64,000 bases of DNA from an uncultured Myxococcales bacterium. Lineage in GTDB: Bacteria; Myxococcota_A; UBA9042; DTJE01. The position numbers and the translations under genes are program-made. Below, piece after piece: positions 15,915 through 23,753 of this stretch (the first letter of the stretch is position 1; the number at the start of each line of letters is the position of its first letter). The stretch spans positions 1-64,000 of the forward strand of contig CAIOFV010000043.1 of NCBI GenBank assembly GCA_903857665.1, given 5' to 3'. The notes under the pieces are model-generated. The model made no database searches. It was not told where the DNA came from and saw only the letters and a list, made by a program, of their open reading frames with translations.

Positions 15915-16874
15915 TCAGGTCCCGCCCGATCGGCAGCACCGCACGCCCAGGTAGTATCCATCGAGGTGCAGGTTGAACGAGCGTCGGTCCGACGACCGCA
16001 TCATCGGGGCCTTGTCGCTGAATGCGCCCCCGCGAGCCACCTGGGACTGCGTGGCAGGGATCAGCCAGGCGCTGCCGTCCACCGGGGCGTTGTCGTAGGT
16101 GTCGTGGTAGTAGTCGGCCACCCACTCCCAGACATTGCCCGCCATGTCCTCCAGTCCGAGAGGGGTGTTGCCGGCCGGCTTCGAGCCGACCGGGAACGGC
16201 GCCCCGGTCCCGCATCCGACGCCGTTCTCGTCCAGCACCGCGAGGGTGCAGGTGGCCGCGTCGTTGCCCCAGGGATACTTCCTTCCGTCGGTCCCGACCG
16301 CGGCCTTCTCCCACTCGGCCTCGCTGCAAAGCCGCTTGCCGGCCCACTGGCAGAACGCCGCGGCCTGATCGCGCTCGATGCAGTTGACCGGGAACTGTTC
16401 CTTCCCGGCCTTGCCGTAAGTGCAGAGATCCGAGCTCGAGTTCGGCAGCGTGCAGGCCGGTGCCTGGACGCACCGTGCCCACAGGCTCGCGGTGACCTCG
16501 GTCACGTCGATGTCGAAGGCCGGGACATCGACCGCGTGCGCGGGCTTCTCGCTGGCCGCGCAGTCGCTGCCCAGGTCGCCCGCGACGCACCCCATCTGGA
16601 ACGAGCCCGCCGGGATGGGAACCATCGCGCCGCAATCGGTCGTGCAGGTCGCGACCTCCGGAGGGACGTCGGCCGGGACATCGGCCGGGACATCGGCAGG
16701 GAGGTCGATGGCCGGAACCTCCTGCCCGGTGTCGGACGGCTGGATCGCGTCCGTCCCGGCGTCCGTCCCCGGGTCGGTTCCCGAGGTCGAGGACGAGCAC
16801 GACACGAACAGGACGACCAGGAGGGCCTCGGCCAACGCCCGTCCACGAGAACTCGCAACAGGATCGCGGCGCAT
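15915..16874 (-). CDS. Lipoprotein with formylglycine-generating-enzyme (SUMF1-like) domain
   Basis: The 319-residue protein has a signal peptide with lipobox FVSC, a linker of repeated DVPA units (residues about 58-73), then a SUMF1/FGE-sulfatase domain. Family motifs are PIPAGSFQMGC, the cysteine-framed ERDQAAAFCQWAGKRLCSEAEWEKAA, GNVWEWVADYY and the C-terminal YYLGVRCCRSG. Many cysteines (about 14) suggest disulfides in the periplasm or outside. Most bacterial members do not modify sulfatases, and no sulfatase gene is near, so a binding role or other oxidation is as likely. The ATG at 16874 has GAGGGGG upstream. Confidence 0.82.
   Translation of the reverse strand: MRRDPVASSRGRALAEALLVVLFVSCSSSTSGTDPGTDAGTDAIQPSDTGQEVPAIDLPADVPADVPADVPPEVATCTTDCGAMVPIPAGSFQMGCVAGDLGSDCAASEKPAHAVDVPAFDIDVTEVTASLWARCVQAPACTLPNSSSDLCTYGKAGKEQFPVNCIERDQAAAFCQWAGKRLCSEAEWEKAAVGTDGRKYPWGNDAATCTLAVLDENGVGCGTGAPFPVGSKPAGNTPLGLEDMAGNVWEWVADYYHDTYDNAPVDGSAWLIPATQSQVARGGAFSDKAPMMRSSDRRSFNLHLDGYYLGVRCCRSGGT
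16664..16711 (-). repeat. Four 12-bp tandem repeats encoding the DVPA linker
   Basis: Four 12-base units start at 16664, 16676, 16688 and 16700. The first three differ from each other by one or two bases (plus-strand unit GGACATCGGCCG), and the fourth is degenerate. They code for the DVPA repeats that link the lipid anchor to the folded domain of the lipoprotein. Being in frame and near-identical, they could change copy number by slippage. Confidence 0.8.
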
Positions 16875-16959
16875 GGCGCCCCCTCATCCGGAGTATTCTG
16901 CTCCATTATTCGCGGTCCATGGCGGGGAGGCAATGCGCAGGAGCCTTTTCCTTGGGCCG

Positions 16960-19900
16960 TCAGGCCGAAGCCTGGCGCAACAGGTCCTCGAGGAGCGACA
17001 GGGCCGCGTCGCCTTCGACCCCGCGCGGGACCACCAGCCGCAGCCGATCGGGTTCGGCGGACTGGACCCGGAAGGCCCTGGATTCGGCCGCGGCGCGAAG
17101 GCGCGGGATGGACGCTTCGTGACCTCCCGCGGCGATCACCTGCGCGGTGCCGGCCCGCAGGCCCACCAGCGCCAGGCCCAGGTCCCGGGCCCGGACCTTG
17201 ATGCGCATCAGCGTCAGGAGGCGCTCGACGCCGACCGGGGGGCGCCCGAACCGGTCCGCCATCTCCCCCGCCAACTGGGCCACTTCGGCCAGGTCGCGGG
17301 ACGACGCGAGGCGCTTGTACATCCGAAGGCGCAGGCTCTCGTCCGGAAGCCACTCGGCAGGGATGCGCGCGTCGGCGTCGATCTTCAACTCGGGGTCGAT
17401 GCGTTCCTCGACGGCCTCGCCGGACAGTTCGTGCAGCGCGTCCTGGAGCATTTCCATGAACAGGTCCAGCCCGACCGCCGCCAGGTGCCCGCTCTGGTCG
17501 GCGCCCAGCACGTCGCCGGCGCCGCGGATCTCCAGGTCCATCGACGCGAGGTTGAAGCCGCTGGACAACTCGCTGAAGCGCTCGATCGCCTCGATGCGCC
17601 GCCGGGCGTCATCGGTCAGCGTCGAGGGATCCCGGACCAGCAGGTAGCAGTACGCCTGTTCGGCAGCGCGCCCCACGCGGCCGCGCAGCTGGTACAGCTG
17701 GGCCAGGCCCAGGGTGTCCGCCGAATCGACGATCATCGTGTTGGCCGTGCCGATGTCCAGGCCGGACTCGATGAGGGTGGTGCAGACCAGCACGTCCTTG
17801 TCGCCCCGGACGAAGGCGGACATCACCGTTTCGAGGTCGGCGGCGGACATCTGGCCGTGGGCGACCGTGACCCGGGCCTCGGGGACCAGCCCCTGGATGC
17901 GCTCGGCGGTCTCGTAGATGTCCTCGACGCGGTTGTGCACGTAGAAGACCTGCCCGTTCCGGTTCAGTTCCTTCAGCACGGCGGAGCGGACCAGGTCCCG
18001 ACCCGCCCGGGCGACGAACGTCTTCACCGCCAGCCGATCCCGGGGCGGCGTCGCGATCACGGACAGGTCGCGGATGCCGGCCAGCGCCATGTGCAGCGTC
18101 CGCGGGATGGGCGTCGCGGTCAGCGTCAGGGTGTGGACGTGGGCCGCGATCTCGCGCAGGCGCTCCTTGTGGGCCACGCCGAAACGGTGCTCCTCATCGA
18201 CGACCAGCAGGCCCAGGTCCCGGAACACGACGTCCTTCGACAGCAGGCGGTGGGTCCCGATGATCACGTCCACGCCGCCCTGGGCCAGGGTCAGCAGCGT
18301 GCGCTTCGCCTCCTGCGGCGTCTTGAAGCGGGACAGCGATTCCACCACCACCGGCGTGCCGCGGAACCGGGCCGCGAAGGTCAGCCGGTGCTGCTCGGCC
18401 AGGATGGTGGTGGGGACCAGCACGGCGACCTGCTTGCCATCCAGCACCGCCTTGTAGGCCGCGCGGATCGCCACCTCGGTCTTGCCGAAGCCGACGTCGC
18501 CGCAGACCAGCCGGTCCATCGGGCGGTCGCGGCCCACGTCCTCCAGCACGTCCTCGATGGCGCGCTCCTGGTCGGCCGTGGTTTCGTAGGGGAAGGTGGC
18601 CTCGAACTCGCGGAACTCGGCGTCCGGCGGTGAGAGGGGCTCGGCCGTGGCGGCCAGGCGCCGGGCGTACAGCACCTTCAACTTCGCGGCGATGTCGCGC
18701 ACGGCGCCCCGGGCCGCCTTCTTGCGCTTCGCGAAGGCCGGGCTGCCCAGGCGGTCCAGCGTGCGGGCGGGCCCGCCATCCCCGCCGCTGACGAACTTCT
18801 CCAGCAGGTTCGAGCGTTCCACCGGCAGGTACAGGCGGTCGCCCGCGGCGTACGACAGCACGAGGCACTCGGCCTTGCGACCGTCCAGGACCATTTCCTT
18901 CATCCCGTCGAACACGCCGATGCCGTGCTCGCGGTGGATGACGAGGTCCCCGGGGGACAGGTCCCGGAGGTCGGACAGGGCCTTGGCGCCGCGGCGCTCG
19001 CCCCGCCGGCCGGTCACGGTGTCCTTGACGCCGAAGACCGCTTCCGACGGCACGACCAGGAGGCCCAGCGTCTCGATGCCGAAGGGGGCCCGCACGCGCC
19101 CGACCCCGACGCGAACCGGCGTCGTGGTCCGCAGGAGAAAGGTTTCGGCAAGGCCGTCGCGACCGGCGATCGCGGGGTCCAGGCCTTCCGACGCGAGGAT
19201 CGAGCGGACCCGGTCGGCCTCGGACTCCGAGGGCGCCAGCACCAGCAGGCGCTGGCCCGAGTCCGCCAGCCGGCGGGCGATCGACACGAGGCCGGCGACC
19301 CGCTGGGCCACCGGGACCTCGGCGTGGGTCGCGAGGGTCAGTTCCGCCGACGAGGCCTCGGGATGCGCCGGGCCCAGGATCGGACCACGGGCGGGCGCCG
19401 GCACGAGGCCCGCCTGCTCCCCCGCCTCGACCGGAAGGCCCGCGTCGAACCACAGCGTCCGGGGACGGTTCCTCAGGCGGCCCAGCAGCGCCTCGCCAGG
19501 GGCCGCGAGGTCTTCGGGCGGCGCGGCCAGGCGGGGCCCCGGCGCCAGGGCGTCCCGCTCGGCCCGCAGGGTGTCCAGCGCGGCGTCGGCCGACGCGAAG
19601 CAGCCCGCCGGGTCCAGCACGGCCACCACGGCCGTCTCCCCGAGGTAGTCCAGCGGCAGGTCCAGGCCGCCGTAAATCAGGGGCAACATCGCCGCGAAGG
19701 CCGGGGGGGTTCGTCCCTGGCTGAACAGGGTCTCGACCTCGGCCACACGCGGCGCGGGAACGCCGGCCGAAGCCGCCTCGTCCCGCAGCCGGATCGCGGC
19801 ATCCCGCAGCCGGGCCGGGTCGCCGGGGACCTCCCAGGCCGGCACGACCCACGTCTTCGCGAGGGGTCGCTGGGCCCGCTGGGTCGCGGCATCGAACACC

Positions 19901-20553
19901 TTCAGGGACACGATCGTGTCGCCGTCCAGCTCCACGCGAACCGGGTCTTCGCCATAGGGCGAAAAGACGTCCAGCACGCCGCCACGCACCGCGAACTCAC
20001 CCACCTCGGCCACGCTGGACGTCCGCCGGTACCCGGCGCCCACCAGTACGTCCATCAGGGCCGTCAGGTCGATGTCGCGCCCCACCTCCAGCCGGAACAC
20101 GCCTTCGCTGTAGGCGTCGAACGGTATGGTGCGGCGCGCGGCGAGGGCGGCATCCAGGGCGACCGCGTACGGGGAGTCGGACAGGCAGAATGCGCCCAGG
20201 GCGCCCGAGCGGGCGGCCGCGGTGAACGGCCCTTCGACGACCTCCTCGTAGGGCGAATCGGCGCCACGGGGCCAGCGCGGGAAGGAATAGGGCGTGGGGC
20301 CCGCATGGAGCAGCCACCGGACCACCGACGCCACCCGCTCGGCCAGCACCGGCGTCGGCGTCAGCAGCACGAGGGGCGCATCGAGGGCGGCGGCCACCGC
20401 GGCGGCGGCCACCGCGGCCTGCTCGGCGGTGGCCGCGATGGCCCGGGCAGGGCCCGATTCCAGCGCGGCCACGAGGTCGGACAGGGCCCCGGGCAGGGCC
20501 CCGGAGGGAAACCGGCCCCATGCGTGTGCTGGCGAACTGTCATCCGGGGGCAT
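16960..20553 (-). CDS. mfd: Transcription-repair coupling factor Mfd
   Basis: This is a helicase of about 1197 residues. The N-terminal UvrB-like part carries the AVRGGVLDVFSPYGEDPVRV signature. An RNA polymerase interaction domain follows (LSPGDLVIHREHGIGVFDGM). The helicase core has Walker A GDVGFGKTEVA and Walker B VVDEEHRFGVAHKE, and ATPIPRTLHMALAGIRD, VAHGQMSAADLE, TTLIESGLDI and QLRGRVGRA are also present. Mfd removes stalled RNA polymerase and recruits UvrA. I chose the ATG at 20553 (MPPDDSSPAHAWG) over an open frame up to 20724. The N-terminal residues are divergent, so the start is not certain. No neighbour is functionally linked. Confidence 0.95.
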   Translation of the reverse strand: MPPDDSSPAHAWGRFPSGALPGALSDLVAALESGPARAIAATAEQAAVAAAAVAAALDAPLVLLTPTPVLAERVASVVRWLLHAGPTPYSFPRWPRGADSPYEEVVEGPFTAAARSGALGAFCLSDSPYAVALDAALAARRTIPFDAYSEGVFRLEVGRDIDLTALMDVLVGAGYRRTSSVAEVGEFAVRGGVLDVFSPYGEDPVRVELDGDTIVSLKVFDAATQRAQRPLAKTWVVPAWEVPGDPARLRDAAIRLRDEAASAGVPAPRVAEVETLFSQGRTPPAFAAMLPLIYGGLDLPLDYLGETAVVAVLDPAGCFASADAALDTLRAERDALAPGPRLAAPPEDLAAPGEALLGRLRNRPRTLWFDAGLPVEAGEQAGLVPAPARGPILGPAHPEASSAELTLATHAEVPVAQRVAGLVSIARRLADSGQRLLVLAPSESEADRVRSILASEGLDPAIAGRDGLAETFLLRTTTPVRVGVGRVRAPFGIETLGLLVVPSEAVFGVKDTVTGRRGERRGAKALSDLRDLSPGDLVIHREHGIGVFDGMKEMVLDGRKAECLVLSYAAGDRLYLPVERSNLLEKFVSGGDGGPARTLDRLGSPAFAKRKKAARGAVRDIAAKLKVLYARRLAATAEPLSPPDAEFREFEATFPYETTADQERAIEDVLEDVGRDRPMDRLVCGDVGFGKTEVAIRAAYKAVLDGKQVAVLVPTTILAEQHRLTFAARFRGTPVVVESLSRFKTPQEAKRTLLTLAQGGVDVIIGTHRLLSKDVVFRDLGLLVVDEEHRFGVAHKERLREIAAHVHTLTLTATPIPRTLHMALAGIRDLSVIATPPRDRLAVKTFVARAGRDLVRSAVLKELNRNGQVFYVHNRVEDIYETAERIQGLVPEARVTVAHGQMSAADLETVMSAFVRGDKDVLVCTTLIESGLDIGTANTMIVDSADTLGLAQLYQLRGRVGRAAEQAYCYLLVRDPSTLTDDARRRIEAIERFSELSSGFNLASMDLEIRGAGDVLGADQSGHLAAVGLDLFMEMLQDALHELSGEAVEERIDPELKIDADARIPAEWLPDESLRLRMYKRLASSRDLAEVAQLAGEMADRFGRPPVGVERLLTLMRIKVRARDLGLALVGLRAGTAQVIAAGGHEASIPRLRAAAESRAFRVQSAEPDRLRLVVPRGVEGDAALSLLEDLLRQASA

Positions 20554-20687
20554 CGGGCGGTTCCTACCTCCATCGGCGGTGTAGGGTATCACCTCGACAA
20601 AGGGCGCGCCCGGGATCGTCGGCCGGATCGGGTCGGCCACGCCGGGAACGCGGCGCCAGGCGTCACCCCGTGTCGATGCCTTTGCAC

Positions 20688-20716
20688 TTGACCGGGCCTC
20701 CCGGGCCTCGAATACT
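20688..20716 (+). promoter_or_regulatory. Promoter of the B12-binding radical SAM gene
   Basis: TTGACC (20688-20693), a 17-base spacer and AATACT (20711-20716) lie 52 bases before the GTG start. The spacer contains two copies of CGGGCCTC. The box pair is nearly the same as that before the glycosyltransferase operon at 26550 (TTGACC-17-GATACT), so the same RNA polymerase form may serve both. Confidence 0.55.
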
Positions 20717-20768
20717 GAGGGCACCGGGTCCGGACGCTTCCGGTCCTCGCGACCGTCAGGAGCCGTGC

Positions 20769-22319
20769 GTGAAGGTTGTGCTGATCAATCCGCCGACGTT
20801 CGCCACCGCCACCACGCTGGCGCAGGAGTCGGTGCCGCCGCTCGGGCTCGCCTACGTCGCTGCCGCCACCCGGGCGGCCGGCCACGAGGTCGTCGTGGTC
20901 GATGCGGTCGGGTCGGCGCTGGGACAGCACCGGCTGTACCGCCCGATCCCGGGGACCCTGCTCACGGGATTGTCGGTCCCCGAAATCGCCGCACGCATCC
21001 CAGAGGACGCCGGGGTGATCGGCGTTTCGTGCATGTTTTCCAACGCGTGGCCCCCGGTGCGGGACCTCCTGCAGTCCCTGCGCCTCGCGTTTCCGACCGC
21101 CTTCGTCGTCCTGGGTGGCGAGCACGCCACGGCGTGCGCGGACTTCGTGCTGCGGACGTGTGCCGCGGTCGATGCCTGCGTGCTGGGGGAGGGCGAGGCC
21201 GCCTTCGTCGCGCTGCTGAGGGCCCTGGAAGCCGGGGACGACCCGGCGGGCGTTCCTGGCGTCGCGGCCCGGGGGCGGGACGGCAAGGGAGCGACGGGAA
21301 CGGGCTGCCCGGGGTCCGGCCGGGCGGCGCGAATCGCGGACCTCGCCTCGATCGCCGCTCCCGATTGGGAGGCCTTCCCCCTCGAAGGCTACCTGGCGGG
21401 CCAACGCGTCCACGGCGTCGTCCGCGGACGCACGATGCCGATCCTGGCGAGCCGCGGCTGCCCCCACCGGTGCAGCTTCTGCTCCTCCCCTGCGATGTGG
21501 ACGACCCGCTGGGCTGCGCGGGATCCCGCATCCGTCGTGGACGAGATGCGGGCCTGCGTCGATCGCTACCACGTGAACGATTTCGCCTTCTATGACCTGA
21601 CCGCCCTTTCATCCCGTGGCTGGACCATCGAGTTCTGCCAGAGGCTGGTCCAGGCCGACCTGGGCGTGACCTGGCAGCTTCCATCGGGGACCCGGACCGA
21701 GGCGATGGACGAAGAGGTCTGCCGGCTCATGCATCGCGCGGGATGCCGGAACCTGAACTTCGCGCCCGAGAGCGGATCGCCGAGGATCCTCGACCGGATC
21801 CGGAAACGCGTGGATCTTCCAGCCATGCTCCAGGTGATGAAGGCAGCCGTCGCCGCCGGGCTCGCGGTGAAGGTGAACATCGTCCTGGGCTTCCCGGACG
21901 AAACGCCCGCCGACATCGCGCAATCGTTCGCCCTCATCGCGCGATATGCCGCCATCGGGGCCGAGGCCGTCAGCGTCTTTCCCTTCGTCCCCTACCCGGG
22001 TTCGGAACTGCATCGGGAACTGGTCGCGAGCGGTCGCATCCACATGGACGACGCGTACTTCGCCAACCTCGTCTACACCGACCCTGGACGCGTCGAGTCC
22101 TACTGCAAGCGGCTGGGGTCGGCCCCGTTGAACGCGCTGGTGCTGCTGGGCAACCTGCTGTTCCTGGCCGTCCAGGCGGGCACCCACCCCGGACGCGTGT
22201 CCGACCTGGTGATGCAGGTCCTTCGACGCGAACAGTCCTCGAAACTGGCCAACGCGCTGGAGCCGATGCGCCGGCGGCGGGAGGCCTACCGCAGGCTGGT
22301 GCGAACCCGGGATCCCTGA
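20769..22319 (+). CDS. B12-binding radical SAM protein (BchE/P-methylase type)
   Basis: The 516-residue protein has an N-terminal cobalamin-binding domain (KVVLINPPTF, GVIGVSCMFSNAWP, VVLGGEHATAC, CVLGEGEAAF) and a radical SAM core with CxxxCxxC in SRGCPHRCSFCSSP, plus NFAPESGSPRILDRIRKR and KVNIVLGFPDETPADI. Such enzymes bind [4Fe-4S], S-adenosylmethionine and usually cobalamin, and make methyl transfers or ring rearrangements on unreactive carbon. The GTG at 20769 with AGGAGCC upstream gives a start right at the first beta strand. The substrate is unknown. It converges on the glycosyltransferase/CofD operon, which could supply one. Confidence 0.88.
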   Translation: MKVVLINPPTFATATTLAQESVPPLGLAYVAAATRAAGHEVVVVDAVGSALGQHRLYRPIPGTLLTGLSVPEIAARIPEDAGVIGVSCMFSNAWPPVRDLLQSLRLAFPTAFVVLGGEHATACADFVLRTCAAVDACVLGEGEAAFVALLRALEAGDDPAGVPGVAARGRDGKGATGTGCPGSGRAARIADLASIAAPDWEAFPLEGYLAGQRVHGVVRGRTMPILASRGCPHRCSFCSSPAMWTTRWAARDPASVVDEMRACVDRYHVNDFAFYDLTALSSRGWTIEFCQRLVQADLGVTWQLPSGTRTEAMDEEVCRLMHRAGCRNLNFAPESGSPRILDRIRKRVDLPAMLQVMKAAVAAGLAVKVNIVLGFPDETPADIAQSFALIARYAAIGAEAVSVFPFVPYPGSELHRELVASGRIHMDDAYFANLVYTDPGRVESYCKRLGSAPLNALVLLGNLLFLAVQAGTHPGRVSDLVMQVLRREQSSKLANALEPMRRRREAYRRLVRTRDP

Positions 22320-22335
22320 GGACACCGGAGGGTCC

Positions 22336-23097
22336 CTATTCGACGTCGCGCCCGAACCGCGCCCGGAAGAACGCCAGGTCCTCGCGGGTGTTGATCCCGC
22401 GGGCTTCCTCCGCATCGGGGACGTCGATCCTCGTCACGGGCCATCCGGCCGCACAGGACAAGTGCGCCAGGAACGGCAGGAAGTTCACCTCGGATGTCCG
22501 CTCCCCGACGGCGCGGGCGGCCAGGTATCGCGCCCAATCCCCGTCATAGGCCCGGGTCGAAAGGCCGAACGTGCCGACGTCCGAAAGCCCCGCCGGATCG
22601 CAGGCGTCCCCCTCGCGAGACTGCCTGACACGCGCCAGCCGCCCGGCGTCGTCGAACACGTATTGCACGTAGGGACGGTCCACCTGCACCAGGGGCAGCA
22701 CGACCCGGGGGGAATCGCCGGCCGAACGCAGGGCATCGCCCGTCGCCGCCAGGGTCCGCGACGAAACGCCGGCCTGGTCGCCCCAGACCACCAGCAGGGC
22801 CTGGTGATGCCGGAAGACCGGAGCGCCCAGCGCCACGGCGGCGCCCATCCCCCGGGGTTCCTCCTGGACGCAGAACGACACGCGCCCGGAGGCCAGGTCA
22901 TCGCGGGCCGCCTGTTCGAACAACGGCACCGCGCGGGGCGACAGGACCACGACGACGTGATCCGCGACGTGCTGAAGGCGGTCGCGCAGGGTCGTCCACA
23001 CGGTGCGCCCCCTGCCCAGCGGCAGGAGCAGCTTCGGCACGTCGAGGCCGAGGCGATGGCCGGCGCCCGCAGCGGGAATCACCGCGCAGAGGCTCAT
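22336..23097 (-). CDS. Sugar-phosphate-type nucleotidyltransferase (GT-A fold)
   Basis: The 253-residue protein begins MSLCAVIPAAGAGHRLGLDV and PKLLLPLGRG, the nucleotide-binding G-x-G-x-R-L and PK signature of NTP transferases. Metal-binding WGDQAG and the late GINTREDLAFF (as in GlmU/HddC-type proteins) support this. It would join a sugar-1-phosphate or other phospho-compound to NMP. It is the last gene of the four-gene operon, overlapping the phosphatase gene as ATGA. With a CofD-like protein in the same operon a CofC-like role is also thinkable, but the sequence looks more like the sugar branch. Confidence 0.8.
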   Translation of the reverse strand: MSLCAVIPAAGAGHRLGLDVPKLLLPLGRGRTVWTTLRDRLQHVADHVVVVLSPRAVPLFEQAARDDLASGRVSFCVQEEPRGMGAAVALGAPVFRHHQALLVVWGDQAGVSSRTLAATGDALRSAGDSPRVVLPLVQVDRPYVQYVFDDAGRLARVRQSREGDACDPAGLSDVGTFGLSTRAYDGDWARYLAARAVGERTSEVNFLPFLAHLSCAAGWPVTRIDVPDAEEARGINTREDLAFFRARFGRDVE

Positions 23098-23753
23098 GAC
23101 GGCCCCCGTTGCCGCCGCAGGCGGCCCAGCAGGTCGGCAAGGTCCGCGCAATGAAGGTCGGCCGCGGACCCGGCGTCCGGATCGTGCACGCCCACCACCG
23201 CGAGGCCAGCGGCCCGGGCGGCCTGGACGCCCCCCACGGAATCCTCGATCGCCAGGCATTCCGCCACGGGGTTCGTACCGGCACGGACCGCCAGCAGGTA
23301 GATGTCGGGGTGCGGCTTGCCGAGCATCACGTCGTCCCCGCAAACCAGCCGGTCGAAGTACCTGTGAAGGTCGAATCGCTGAAGAAGGGCCTCGGCGTTG
23401 CGGCGGCCGGCGCCGGTGACCAGGCCGCACGTCCTCCGCTGCCGCACCAGCCATTCCAGCAGGTCCCGCGCACCCGGGAACGGTTGCACGGCCCCGGCCT
23501 CGACCTGCTCCCGGTAGAGGCGCTGCTTCAGCACCGTCAGCGACGCCGCCCGGTTCTCGTCCAGGCCCCGGCGCAGGAAGACATCGCGGGTCTTCCGCCC
23601 CTTTTCGGCCGCGTAGTCGAAATCCCTCGCAAGATCCACCGAGCACGTCGCCAGCGCGGATCGGAAGGCGGCGGCGTGGGCGCTGGACGAATCGACGAGG
23701 GTCCCGTCGAGGTCGAACAGGAACCGCTTCCTTCCGTGGAGGATGTCAGCCAA
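23094..23753 (-). CDS. HAD-superfamily phosphatase (beta-phosphoglucomutase/Gph-like)
   Basis: The 219-residue protein starts with motif I FLFDLDGTLVDSSSAH and has motif II LVTGAG, motif III and IV GKPHPDIYLLAV and ECLAIEDSVGGVQAA. A helical cap lies between motifs I and II. It belongs to the subfamily I HAD enzymes that dephosphorylate or isomerise small sugar or acid phosphates. It overlaps the CofD-GT2 gene by 8 bases and the nucleotidyltransferase by 4, so it probably makes or removes the phosphate on the substrate handled by that pair. Confidence 0.85.
   Translation of the reverse strand: MADILHGRKRFLFDLDGTLVDSSSAHAAAFRSALATCSVDLARDFDYAAEKGRKTRDVFLRRGLDENRAASLTVLKQRLYREQVEAGAVQPFPGARDLLEWLVRQRRTCGLVTGAGRRNAEALLQRFDLHRYFDRLVCGDDVMLGKPHPDIYLLAVRAGTNPVAECLAIEDSVGGVQAARAAGLAVVGVHDPDAGSAADLHCADLADLLGRLRRQRGPS

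Noticed and set aside
15915-16874. True sulfatase-activating enzyme
   Set aside because: The fold family fits, but it is a lipoprotein with no sulfatase gene nearby, and the catalytic Cys pair cannot be assigned by eye.
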